NCBI GenBank assembly: GCA_900769475.1
Contig: CAAGGQ010000116.1
Span: forward strand, 1 to 11,559
Direction of reading: 5' to 3'
Origin: Clostridia bacterium
Lineage (GTDB): Bacteria > Bacillota > Clostridia > Oscillospirales > CAG-272
Length of the DNA stretch: 11,559 bases
In this document: positions 1 through 6,034 of the stretch, piece after piece
Numbering within the stretch: position 1 is the stretch's first letter
How the letters are laid out: every line of letters begins with the position of its first letter
Position numbers and translations under genes: made by a program
The notes under the pieces: model-generated
Seen by the model: the letters and a program-made list of their open reading frames with translations, nothing else
Databases searched by the model: none
Told to the model about the DNA's origin: nothing

Positions 1-1123
1 AATCCAGCTTGGGATTGGGAACTACGCCGTAGTTCAGATCCAGGTTGTTGGTAACCGAGTACTCTGCCGTCCAAAGGGTTGCCAGGTAGAAGAGGCATCT
101 CTTTTCGGTGAACATGGCAAAGTTGTTGTTGCTGCCGTTGAGGGGATCTACCAGCATGGAATCGGTGGTGCTGAAGAGGTTGACGATGCTGTCGATCACT
201 TCACCGGTCTTGGCATCGCCGGCGGTGAGGTGCAGGTCACCGTTCTCGTCACGGGTGATCAGCTTCAGACCCATACCTACGTACCAGCAGGTCAAACGGG
301 CGTTGGTGGAGGTGGAGAGGCCGAACTGGTCTTTCTCGTCTACCTTACCGTTGGCGTTCAGATCCTGGTAGGTGCCCTGGATCAGCTCCTTGAGCTTGGC
401 CACGGTCCATTCGTTCTTGGCCACCAGCTCGTAGGGACTTTCCACGTTGTAGTCCTCCAGCAGGTCGTTGTTAAAGAAGATGGCGGACATGTTCTCCAAG
501 GAGCCCTTGCCCGAGTTGTTTACCAGGGCGTAGAGCTGACCCTGGTAGAGGATCTGCTCCATAAAGGCGGAGGGCCACCAGGGAGCGGTGAGGTCGATGT
601 ATTCGGTGGTAGCAAGGTTTTCCAGGTATCCCTTCATAGCCAGGGTGTAGGGGAGCAGGTTGTAGGAAACTACGGTGTCGTATTCGCCCGAGCTCTTGAT
701 GTCGGATTCCAGCTTCTGCATAAAGGCGCTCTGGTCGGAGCCCTGGAAGTTGGGATGCAGATCCCAGGTGATCTCAATGCCAAGGCGATCCTGCACGGTT
801 TCGTTGCGGGCAAAAATGGTCTTGCCCACCACGTTATCAGCGTTTTCTTCCTCGGTCATGGCACCCACGTGCCACTTCTGTTCGGCGCCGGTCAGGATCA
901 GGACGCTCTTGTTGAAGTTGAGGTCGGCGGGAAGGCTATCCTTGAGGTAGCCCTCGGCATCGTAGCGAGGGTCATCGGTGGTGGCATTGCTCTCGGTGTT
1001 GCTGTTGCCGGTTTGGGTGGGGTCCTTTCCGGGCTCAGTGCCGCAGGCGGCCAGGCCTCCAAGAACCATCAGAAGAGAGAGCGTAAGCAACAAGACACGG
1101 AACAAAAGGCTTGTTTTTTTCAT
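1..1123 (-). CDS. Extracellular sugar-type solute-binding lipoprotein (3' end outside window)
   Basis: Encodes the first 374 residues of a secreted binding protein for an ABC importer; the frame is still open at the left edge. The N-terminus is a lipoprotein signal: MKK, a hydrophobic stretch, then lipobox LAAC with the lipidated Cys at residue 27, followed by a Thr/Asn/Ser-rich linker. The mature part has the look of family-1 (COG1653-like) sugar-binding proteins, including the segment around DLTAPWWPSAF and a calcium-loop-like sequence at residues 254-265 (DLNANGKVDEKD), which recurs in clostridial and Bacillus LplA/YtcQ-type binding proteins. The ATG at 1121-1123 is preceded by AAGGAG at 7-8 nt. 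It lies 59 nt downstream of the alpha-mannosidase stop with no terminator between, so both are probably co-transcribed and permease genes should follow to the left. Inferred role: delivering mannose-containing oligosaccharide to the cytoplasmic mannosidase. The ligand itself is not shown by the sequence. Confidence 0.9.
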   Translation of the reverse strand, partial: MKKTSLLFRVLLLTLSLLMVLGGLAACGTEPGKDPTQTGNSNTESNATTDDPRYDAEGYLKDSLPADLNFNKSVLILTGAEQKWHVGAMTEEENADNVVGKTIFARNETVQDRLGIEITWDLHPNFQGSDQSAFMQKLESDIKSSGEYDTVVSYNLLPYTLAMKGYLENLATTEYIDLTAPWWPSAFMEQILYQGQLYALVNNSGKGSLENMSAIFFNNDLLEDYNVESPYELVAKNEWTVAKLKELIQGTYQDLNANGKVDEKDQFGLSTSTNARLTCWYVGMGLKLITRDENGDLHLTAGDAKTGEVIDSIVNLFSTTDSMLVDPLNGSNNNFAMFTEKRCLFYLATLWTAEYSVTNNLDLNYGVVPNPKLD

Positions 1124-1182
1124 GATGTTTCTCCTTTATAGAATTTAAAATTTTTCGATGGATTTGGAATGAATGACGCGGA

Positions 1183-3582
1183 TCACTCTACAAAGTCGGT
1201 TTCGGTCACCTGTCCATCGCGGAGCAGGAGGGTCTTTACCGCGCTGTGGGGAAGGTGGAAGGAAAACTCGGTGCCCCACAGGTTTACGGTCACATCGGTG
1301 TCCCGATCCTCGGTCTCACGGCAGCGGAAGACGGTGCCGTTGCCGCTGACATGCTCTTTCAGAGCGGTGATGCTTACGTTCTTGGCGGAAACCGAGATGC
1401 CGCAGTATTCGGTGGGAAGCGAGCCGTGGTGGAAGGTTTCGGGCACCAGCACCAGGGGCTCCTGGAGTTCGTTGGCCTTGCACTCGGCGTCGGTGACGCT
1501 ACGGAAGGGGAAGACGGTGTAGGCAAAGCGTTGGATACCCTGCTCCGAGAATTCGCAGAACTCGTCACGAGTCTTGGTCTCGTTGGCAAAGTGGTCGGCG
1601 TAGATGGGACTGCGAAGCACGGTGAGGGCCAGCTTGTTGCCGTTGGCCGAGAAGCTGTGCTTGGAGTCGGTGGCCACGCCCAAACCGCAGGTGTTGCCGG
1701 CCAGGCTGATCCAGTCACCGCACACCTGCTCGGTGCCGTCGGTGGGACGCTCGATCACGCCGTAGGGGATCTGGCAAAGGGCCTTGGGAGCCTCGGCGTT
1801 TACGGGAAACTCGAACTTGAGGATGCGGAACTTCTCGTGGAAGTCCACGCGGGTCTTCACGTCCACACGGTCGCCGTTGGCCAGGAGGGAGTAATCCCGC
1901 ACCACGGTGCTGTGACCAAAGCTTTGGGTCACCCGAACGGTGGCGCGCACGGGGCCGATTTCGGTAATGGCGAAGTGGCTCCGGATCTTCATGGGACGTT
2001 CTTCGTCAAAGGATTCTACGCCGTGGGCCCAGGTATCGTACTTGCGATCGTTGTAGAGCGCCGTACGAGTGGGAGCACCGAGCAGCTCCTGCCCGGTGGT
2101 GCGATCCTGCAGACTGCAGATCTCTCCCGTGGTGGGATCAAAGGTGACCTTCAGGCGGCGGTTGGCAATGGAGGTCTCGGTGATCTCAAAGGGATTCTCG
2201 AAGACGGTTTCGTTTTCTTTTCCGTAGGTGCGGAAGATGCGGTAGCCGTAGGCAGGCACGGTGATCTCAAACAGACGGGCGTACTTGCGGAAGCGGTTGG
2301 TCTTGGAGTCACGCACGGTCTGGAAGGGAATGGGATTGCCGTCGTTATCCGAAATACTCTGATGGTATTCGTTTTTGTGACAGCGGAGGTGGATGGAGCC
2401 GCGCACTTCGTAGGGATGGGGATTGAAGACCACGAAGGGCGTGCCCAGGGCCTCGGCCTCCTCGGGAGACACGTGGGTGCCGGTGTGACCCTCACCAATG
2501 GTATCAATGTTCCAGGAGATCTGCTGGAGGGCAAAATTCTCCACGTCGGCGGCAATGGCCAGCGCCTGGCCGTGCACGTCGCGGGCGTCATCGTAGGCCT
2601 CGCGAATGGAGCATCCGCCAAGAATATCGTGGAACTGATTGAAGAGCACGTTCTTCCAGGCCTTGTCCAGATCGGCGGCGGGATAGGCGGTGCCGATGAG
2701 GGCCTTGGAGAGCACCGAGAAGCGCTCGGCGCGCAGCAGAGCATGCTCACTGCGGCGGTTGTTAGCCTTGATCTCGCTCACGGCGCTGTAGCAGCCTTTG
2801 GCGTGGAATTGCAGATCCTCCCGCAATACGGGGAGACCGGCGGTATCCTGTGCCGCAAAAAAGGTGTTGGGATCCGAGTAGACGAAGCGATCGTCCAGTA
2901 TCTCGTGCATCAGATTCAGAAGAGCTACCGTGGGGCCGCCGCCGTGGTTGCCCACGCCGTAAAAGGCCATTTGCCCCGTCCCCTGATCGTCGATCATCTT
3001 GGCGATTTCCTCGTAGAGCTCGTACTGCTCGTTTTTGCAGAGGTTGTAGTGGAAGGGGATCCGGTAGGTGGTCACACGGCTACCGTCGCGGCTTTCCCAG
3101 GTGAAGAGATTTTGGGGAATGGTCTTCTCGTGAGGGCCGGGACGCATAAAAACGTAGTTTTTCATACGGCTGTTCTTCAGGATCATGGGAAGATTGCCGT
3201 TGTGGCCAAAGGAGTCCACGTTATAGCCGGTCTCGGCCATCACGCCAAACTTTTCCTGGAAGTAGCGCTGAGTGATCAGGGCGTGGCGGGCAAAGGATTC
3301 GCCGCAAGGAATGTTGCAGTCGGGCTGGATCAGCCAACCGCCGGTCAGGCACCAACGGCCTTCCTTCACTCGCTGTTGAATTTCGGCAAACATGGCGGGA
3401 TCGCTCTTTTCGATCCACATGTAGTAGGCACCGCAGGCCGCGGTAAAGATAAAATCGTCAAATTCCTTCATACGGTCCAGGGCGCTGCGGTAGGTTGCTT
3501 TTATTTCGGCAAATCCTTCCTGCCATTGCCACAGCCATACGGGGTCCAAATGTCCGTTGCCTATGAGATGTACTTTTTGCAT
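1183..3582 (-). CDS. GH38 family alpha-mannosidase, cytoplasmic
   Basis: A 799-aa glycoside hydrolase family 38 enzyme, expected to cleave alpha-linked mannose from the non-reducing end of oligosaccharides. Residues 1-270 form the catalytic domain. GHLDPVWLWQW has the zinc ligands H11 and D13. YNVDSFGHNGNLP holds D123, the expected nucleophile and zinc ligand. GVGNHGGGPT lies at 209-218. The helical middle domain follows, with NQFHDILGG giving the fourth zinc ligand H318, and then the large C-terminal beta-sandwich region to residue 799. Length and motif order fit a complete bacterial GH38. There is no signal peptide, so it should act in the cytoplasm on imported substrate. The ATG at 3580-3582 has AGGAGG about 12 nt upstream, slightly long. 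It is the first gene of an operon with the solute-binding lipoprotein and is divergent from the AraC regulator. The exact linkage preference (alpha-1,2/1,3/1,6) cannot be read from the sequence. Confidence 0.95.
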   Translation of the reverse strand: MQKVHLIGNGHLDPVWLWQWQEGFAEIKATYRSALDRMKEFDDFIFTAACGAYYMWIEKSDPAMFAEIQQRVKEGRWCLTGGWLIQPDCNIPCGESFARHALITQRYFQEKFGVMAETGYNVDSFGHNGNLPMILKNSRMKNYVFMRPGPHEKTIPQNLFTWESRDGSRVTTYRIPFHYNLCKNEQYELYEEIAKMIDDQGTGQMAFYGVGNHGGGPTVALLNLMHEILDDRFVYSDPNTFFAAQDTAGLPVLREDLQFHAKGCYSAVSEIKANNRRSEHALLRAERFSVLSKALIGTAYPAADLDKAWKNVLFNQFHDILGGCSIREAYDDARDVHGQALAIAADVENFALQQISWNIDTIGEGHTGTHVSPEEAEALGTPFVVFNPHPYEVRGSIHLRCHKNEYHQSISDNDGNPIPFQTVRDSKTNRFRKYARLFEITVPAYGYRIFRTYGKENETVFENPFEITETSIANRRLKVTFDPTTGEICSLQDRTTGQELLGAPTRTALYNDRKYDTWAHGVESFDEERPMKIRSHFAITEIGPVRATVRVTQSFGHSTVVRDYSLLANGDRVDVKTRVDFHEKFRILKFEFPVNAEAPKALCQIPYGVIERPTDGTEQVCGDWISLAGNTCGLGVATDSKHSFSANGNKLALTVLRSPIYADHFANETKTRDEFCEFSEQGIQRFAYTVFPFRSVTDAECKANELQEPLVLVPETFHHGSLPTEYCGISVSAKNVSITALKEHVSGNGTVFRCRETEDRDTDVTVNLWGTEFSFHLPHSAVKTLLLRDGQVTETDFVE

Positions 3583-3624
3583 GGAATGGGAGTACCTCCT
3601 ATGTTCCTATTATTTTCCATTCTC

Positions 3625-3653
3625 ATTATATCATAAAGGCAAATGTCTTCCAA
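3625..3653 (-). promoter_or_regulatory. Sigma-A promoter of the alpha-mannosidase operon
   Basis: On the minus strand the -35 box is TTGGAA (3648-3653) and the -10 box is TATAAT (3625-3630), separated by 17 bp; TG one base before the -10 makes it an extended -10. The -35 box overlaps the end of the 41-bp operator-like element, so a bound activator would touch RNA polymerase here. Confidence 0.8.
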
Positions 3654-3690
3654 TAGCATTTTTTGAGAAAAATATTGCTTTTTTTTCGAT
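3650..3690. promoter_or_regulatory. 41-bp operator-like element, copy 1
   Basis: This stretch matches 9103-9143 at 37 of 41 positions by eye, and its first 29 bp match at 27 of 29. Read on the minus strand it has two A-rich-GC-W-AT half sites whose GC dinucleotides are 21 bp apart, which is two helical turns and typical of AraC-family dimers. The outer CAATA...TATTG also gives imperfect dyad symmetry. One end overlaps the -35 box of the mannosidase promoter and the other covers the -35 of the regulator promoter, so one bound protein could control both. Binding by the adjacent AraC-type regulator is an inference. Confidence 0.65.
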
Positions 3691-3703
3691 TCTGTGATAC
3701 AAT
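3675..3703 (+). promoter_or_regulatory. Promoter of the AraC-family regulator
   Basis: The -35 TTGCTT (3675-3680), a 17-bp spacer and -10 TACAAT (3698-3703) preceded by TGA form a good extended -10 promoter about 22 bp before the start codon, giving a very short leader. The -35 lies inside the operator-like element, which would suit autorepression. Confidence 0.65.
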
Positions 3704-3725
3704 AGAGAAAAAGGAGGTGGATGTT

Positions 3726-4514
3726 TTGCGAATCCTGACCAAAAAAGAGACCATTCCCAACGAATTTATCTCGGCCTCGCGAAAGACCTTTCGCAAATCG
3801 GTAGACGCTCACGGCCACGATTTTTTTGAGATCGAGCTGATCATCCGCGGAAGCGGGACCTACGTGATCGACGGAAAGACTTATCCCATCCAACCCCGCA
3901 CGCTGTTCCTCCTGAACCCGGCGCAGATCCACTCGGTGGACGCCGATATGGAGCTCTTTAACGTGATGTTTCAATGCGAATACGACGGGGATTTCTTTGC
4001 CTTTCCTCTTACGGGGAACGGAACCTCGCCCATGTTTTGCCTGGACGAGGAGGAGTATCAGCTGATGTATTCGCTGCTCACCGAGTTGGTGAAGGTGCAT
4101 AAGGAGGATTGCCGCTTTGGTATGCTTCTTTTGCGGTGCGTCCTGCGAAAGCTCATCAACTGCATCCCCACCCACGCCGCCGAGAATCATTCGCCTTACA
4201 TTCAGCAGACCATTTTGTACATGCTGGAGAATTTCCGTTCGGGCATTACCCTGGAAAGCGCAGCGGCACACCTGGGACTATCCAAGGCCTATCTTTCGGA
4301 TTGCTTTTCCAAGCAACTGGGGGTAAATTTTAAGACGTACCTGGACAATATCCGATTTTCCTACGCCCAAAATCTGCTGGCCTTTACCGAGATCCCCATT
4401 GGGGAGATCCACGAGCGTGCCGGCTTTTACGACTACGCCAACTTTGCCCGAAGATTCAAGCAAAAGTACGGTTGTTCTCCCGGGGAGTACCGCAAAAAGC
4501 GAGCGCGGGAATAG
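3726..4514 (+). CDS. AraC-family transcriptional regulator with cupin sensor domain
   Basis: A 262-aa regulator. Residues 25-75 form a cupin-type ligand-binding fold, with HGHDFFEIELIIRGSG followed by a YPIQPRTLFLLNP strand pair and an IHSV end. Residues about 160-258 are the C-terminal AraC/XylS domain: the first helix-turn-helix at about 174-200 (ITLESAAAHLGLSKAYLSDC) and the second at about 222-250, containing IGEIHERAGFYDYANFARRF and KYGCSPGEYR. The start is taken as TTG at 3726, because AAGGAGG (3711-3717) lies 8 nt upstream. A longer in-frame version from TTG 3663 would begin upstream of its own promoter, and ATG 3721 is out of frame. Length is normal for sugar-responsive AraC regulators of Firmicutes. 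It is divergent from the GH38 operon and probably senses a mannose-containing sugar and activates that operon; the ligand is inferred from context only. Confidence 0.93.
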   Translation: MRILTKKETIPNEFISASRKTFRKSVDAHGHDFFEIELIIRGSGTYVIDGKTYPIQPRTLFLLNPAQIHSVDADMELFNVMFQCEYDGDFFAFPLTGNGTSPMFCLDEEEYQLMYSLLTELVKVHKEDCRFGMLLLRCVLRKLINCIPTHAAENHSPYIQQTILYMLENFRSGITLESAAAHLGLSKAYLSDCFSKQLGVNFKTYLDNIRFSYAQNLLAFTEIPIGEIHERAGFYDYANFARRFKQKYGCSPGEYRKKRARE

Positions 4515-4594
4515 GCTGACGTAAAATTAAGAATGGAGACCAAAGGGGAAGCTCTTAGGGGAGCATTTGTAAGATCCCATATGTAAACGAAAAG

Positions 4595-4650
4595 AGAGCA
4601 AGAACAGAAGGAGAGAACTATTTCCTTCTATGTCTTGCTCTGCTTTTTAT
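4595..4650. terminator. Bidirectional intrinsic terminator
   Basis: AGAGCAAGA (4595-4603) pairs with TCTTGCTCT (4633-4641), and an inner AGAAGGA/TCCTTCT stem continues after a small internal loop. The hairpin is followed by a T-run at 4644-4648 on the plus strand and by a T-rich stretch on the minus strand. It sits between the convergent ends of the AraC gene and the small minus-strand gene and can serve both. Confidence 0.85.
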
Positions 4651-4696
4651 TCTGGATCAATGGACATTTCTATGTTCCGAACCGGGGGGCGCTCCA

Positions 4697-4715
4697 TAAA
4701 TGTCATCGACATTTA
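4697..4715. repeat. Perfect short inverted repeat
   Basis: TAAATGTC and GACATTTA form a perfect 8-bp dyad around ATC, just beyond the stop of the 68-aa gene. Another GACATTT occurs nearby at about 4663. No T-run follows on either strand, so it is not a convincing terminator; a protein site or an mRNA 3'-end stem are both possible. Confidence 0.4.
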
Positions 4716-4727
4716 CAGATATTACCT

Positions 4728-4934
4728 TTATTTCTTCTGCCAAAAATGCTGACAGTCCTGATCGTAAATGTTGTAGGTCAATCTAAGGTCATTATAATAA
4801 CTGCATACGTACGACGGTTCGCCGGTAATGAGCCGTCCGTCTCGCTTTATATATATGCAGTTCGCACAGCACCGGCCGTTATTCTTGGTGGAAGAGTTAT
4901 TGGATTCACTGCTAAACCATTTAAAAAAGGACAT
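4728..4934 (-). CDS. Small cysteine-rich protein, probable metal-binding
   Basis: A 68-aa protein not assigned to a named family. After a hydrophilic N-terminus it has Cys at residues 22, 23, 26, 44 and 61. The pattern CxxC (23/26), then one Cys before SYYND, then DQDCQHFW near the C-terminus resembles small Firmicutes proteins of the type CxNCxYY...C...DxCxxF, which look like one four-Cys metal site. The metal and the function are unknown. The reading is supported by GGAGGT 6 nt before the ATG at 4932-4934 and by a perfect consensus promoter at 4986-5014. It has no signal peptide. It stands alone between two terminators, convergent with the AraC gene, so nothing in the context ties it to sugar use. 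Confidence 0.75.
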   Translation of the reverse strand: MSFFKWFSSESNNSSTKNNGRCCANCIYIKRDGRLITGEPSYVCSYYNDLRLTYNIYDQDCQHFWQKK

Positions 4935-4985
4935 ACGTTTACCTCCAAAAAATAAAATTCAAGCTTGCGCTTCTGTGACGTATCA

Positions 4986-5014
4986 ATTATATCATAACTT
5001 TTGGACGATGTCAA
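4986..5014 (-). promoter_or_regulatory. Perfect consensus sigma-A promoter of the small Cys-rich gene
   Basis: On the minus strand TTGACA (5009-5014), a 17-bp spacer and TATAAT (4986-4991) match the vegetative consensus at all 12 positions, with TG one base before the -10. It faces the 68-aa gene, with an untranslated leader of roughly 45 nt. This predicts strong, largely unregulated transcription. Confidence 0.85.
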
Positions 5015-5065
5015 GGGGAGGCGCCGTTTGGCTTTCAATATGAAAGTGCGACGGCAAAGGGGAGG
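5013..5065. repeat. Hairpin flanked by 9-bp direct repeats
   Basis: AAGGGGAGG occurs at 5013-5021 and again at 5057-5065. Between them GCCGT (5023-5027) pairs with ACGGC (5051-5055), and CTTTC (5032-5036) pairs with GAAAG (5042-5046) around a 5-nt loop. It looks like a remnant of a small dispersed palindromic element, but a single copy in the window cannot prove this. Confidence 0.35.
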
Positions 5066-5103
5066 AGCCAATGGAATATTTTGTCTTTTTGCCGATACCA
5101 AAT

Positions 5104-5145
5104 AAAATTCCCACAAACCGAGGAATTGGTTTGTGGGAATTTTTT
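5104..5145. terminator. Intrinsic terminator ending the EEP lipoprotein/phosphatase operon
   Basis: A perfect 16-bp stem (5104-5119 with 5128-5143) carries an 8-nt loop, GAGGAATT. On the minus strand the stem runs into TTTTATTTGG, giving an intrinsic terminator about 50 nt past the stop of the phosphatase-superfamily gene. It also has a T-run on the plus strand and is therefore bidirectional in form. Confidence 0.85.
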
Positions 5146-5150
5146 GCGTG

Positions 5151-5180
5151 TTCTCCGTTCAAAGCAACGGAGAAATTTTT
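5151..5180 (+). terminator. Second hairpin with plus-strand T-run
   Basis: TTCTCCGTT (5151-5159) pairs perfectly with AACGGAGAA (5166-5174) around a 6-nt loop and is followed by ATTTTTT on the plus strand. It lies between the phosphatase stop and the larger terminator. In the direction of that gene it lacks a T-run, so there it is more likely a 3'-end stem; as a terminator it would block transcription from the left. Confidence 0.45.
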
Positions 5181-5196
5181 TCGTCCTTCTTTGTTT

Positions 5197-6003
5197 TTAC
5201 GCCTCGGTGGCGGGATATGCCTTGTAGAGGTGAACGATGTTCAGATCCTCTTCCATATCCAAGCCGTGGGAGCCGGCCTCGCCGTCGATCTCGTGGCAAC
5301 CGTGGTCCATGGCAAAGCCAACCAGCGTGTTGTGCTGCTTCCAATGATCCTCGATCAGCTTGGAGAGGGTAGAGAACATCTCGGAGTTCACTCTCAGCTC
5401 GGCCAGAGCGCGGTAGCTCTCGGGACCGTGATGGTGCATCTGGGTATCGTAGTTGCCGTTGTAAAGGGCGATAAAGTCATACTTGTCTTCCAAAATCAGC
5501 TCGATGGCTTTGGCGTTGGATTCCACGATACTGGGAAGAATGAAGTAGTCTAGGTTGCGTTCCAGGTAGATCATGGACATACTGGTGGTGGGCTGGGCAA
5601 TGATAGCAACCTTTTTGCCGGCGCGGAGGAGAGCGTCGAACAGAGTGTCGATGGTGATTACGGGCTTGGCGTACTTGGTAATGCCGTGCACTGCGGGCTG
5701 GGCACCGGTGTACATGGTGCCAAAGCACACGGGGGTGACCGAGGGCATGACGGTGCGCATGGGGATCTCCACCTCGCTACGTGCCTTGGCATCTCGAGTC
5801 AGTTTGGGATATTTTTCGTAGATCCACTGTGCCACGGCGTCGGGATTGTACATAAAGATGCGGTCGGCCTTTTTGCCCCCCAGCTTTTGGTCGATATAGG
5901 CTACCAGGTCGGGGTTGGGAGCGGCGGCTTGTGCGGGGGGCTCAATGCCCATGGCGTAGGCGAGGGCGCCGGCAAGAGTATCCAAAGAATGTTCGTTTAA
6001 CAT
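5197..6003 (-). CDS. Alkaline-phosphatase-superfamily phosphodiesterase/phosphatase
   Basis: A 268-aa protein with the metal-site order of the nucleotide pyrophosphatase/phosphodiesterase-like branch of the alkaline phosphatase superfamily. FMYNPDAV gives D55, a likely first metal ligand. MPSVTPVCFGTMYTG holds T90, the likely nucleophile, followed by P103xxHGI. NYDTQMHHHGPES has the D186/H190 pair, FAMDHGCHE has D233/H234, and AGSHGLD has H246. The full set is present, so the enzyme should be active on a phosphate ester or diester; the substrate is unknown. No signal peptide is visible, so it should be cytoplasmic. The ATG at 6001-6003 has AAGGAG 7 nt upstream; a longer in-frame version from 6138 would overlap the upstream gene and has no support. 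It begins 31 nt after the EEP lipoprotein stop, in the same operon, and is followed by a strong terminator. Confidence 0.85.
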   Translation of the reverse strand: MLNEHSLDTLAGALAYAMGIEPPAQAAAPNPDLVAYIDQKLGGKKADRIFMYNPDAVAQWIYEKYPKLTRDAKARSEVEIPMRTVMPSVTPVCFGTMYTGAQPAVHGITKYAKPVITIDTLFDALLRAGKKVAIIAQPTTSMSMIYLERNLDYFILPSIVESNAKAIELILEDKYDFIALYNGNYDTQMHHHGPESYRALAELRVNSEMFSTLSKLIEDHWKQHNTLVGFAMDHGCHEIDGEAGSHGLDMEEDLNIVHLYKAYPATEA

Positions 6004-6034
6004 GATGTTCTCCTTTTTTCTATGTGTTTTGATG

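Noticed and set aside
230..1141. 303-codon plus-strand open frame over the solute-binding lipoprotein
   Set aside because: Antisense shadow. The minus strand shows a lipobox signal peptide, a good ribosome binding site and solute-binding protein features.
1124..1182. Possible terminator or separate promoter between the mannosidase and solute-binding genes
   Set aside because: The gap has only an AT-rich partial palindrome around GAATTTAAAATTTTTC, without a GC-rich stem or a 17-bp-spaced promoter; co-transcription is simpler.
1246..3636. 796-codon plus-strand open frame over the alpha-mannosidase
   Set aside because: It is in exact antisense codon register with a GH38 gene that has all catalytic motifs. 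It exists because that gene lacks TTA, CTA and TCA codons; its translation is Gly/Val/His-rich with no recognisable domain.
3561..4271. 236-codon minus-strand open frame across the AraC gene and control region
   Set aside because: It overlaps the regulator and both promoters and shows no domain; the plus-strand reading has clear cupin and AraC helix-turn-helix motifs.
4635..4955. 106-codon plus-strand open frame over the small Cys-rich gene
   Set aside because: It begins inside the terminator hairpin and lacks a ribosome binding site, whereas the minus-strand gene has a perfect promoter and GGAGGT.
5071..5553. 160-codon plus-strand open frame with an acceptable AGGAG before its ATG
   Set aside because: It runs through two strong hairpins with plus-strand T-runs and then antisense through the phosphatase-superfamily gene; the protein has no recognisable motif.
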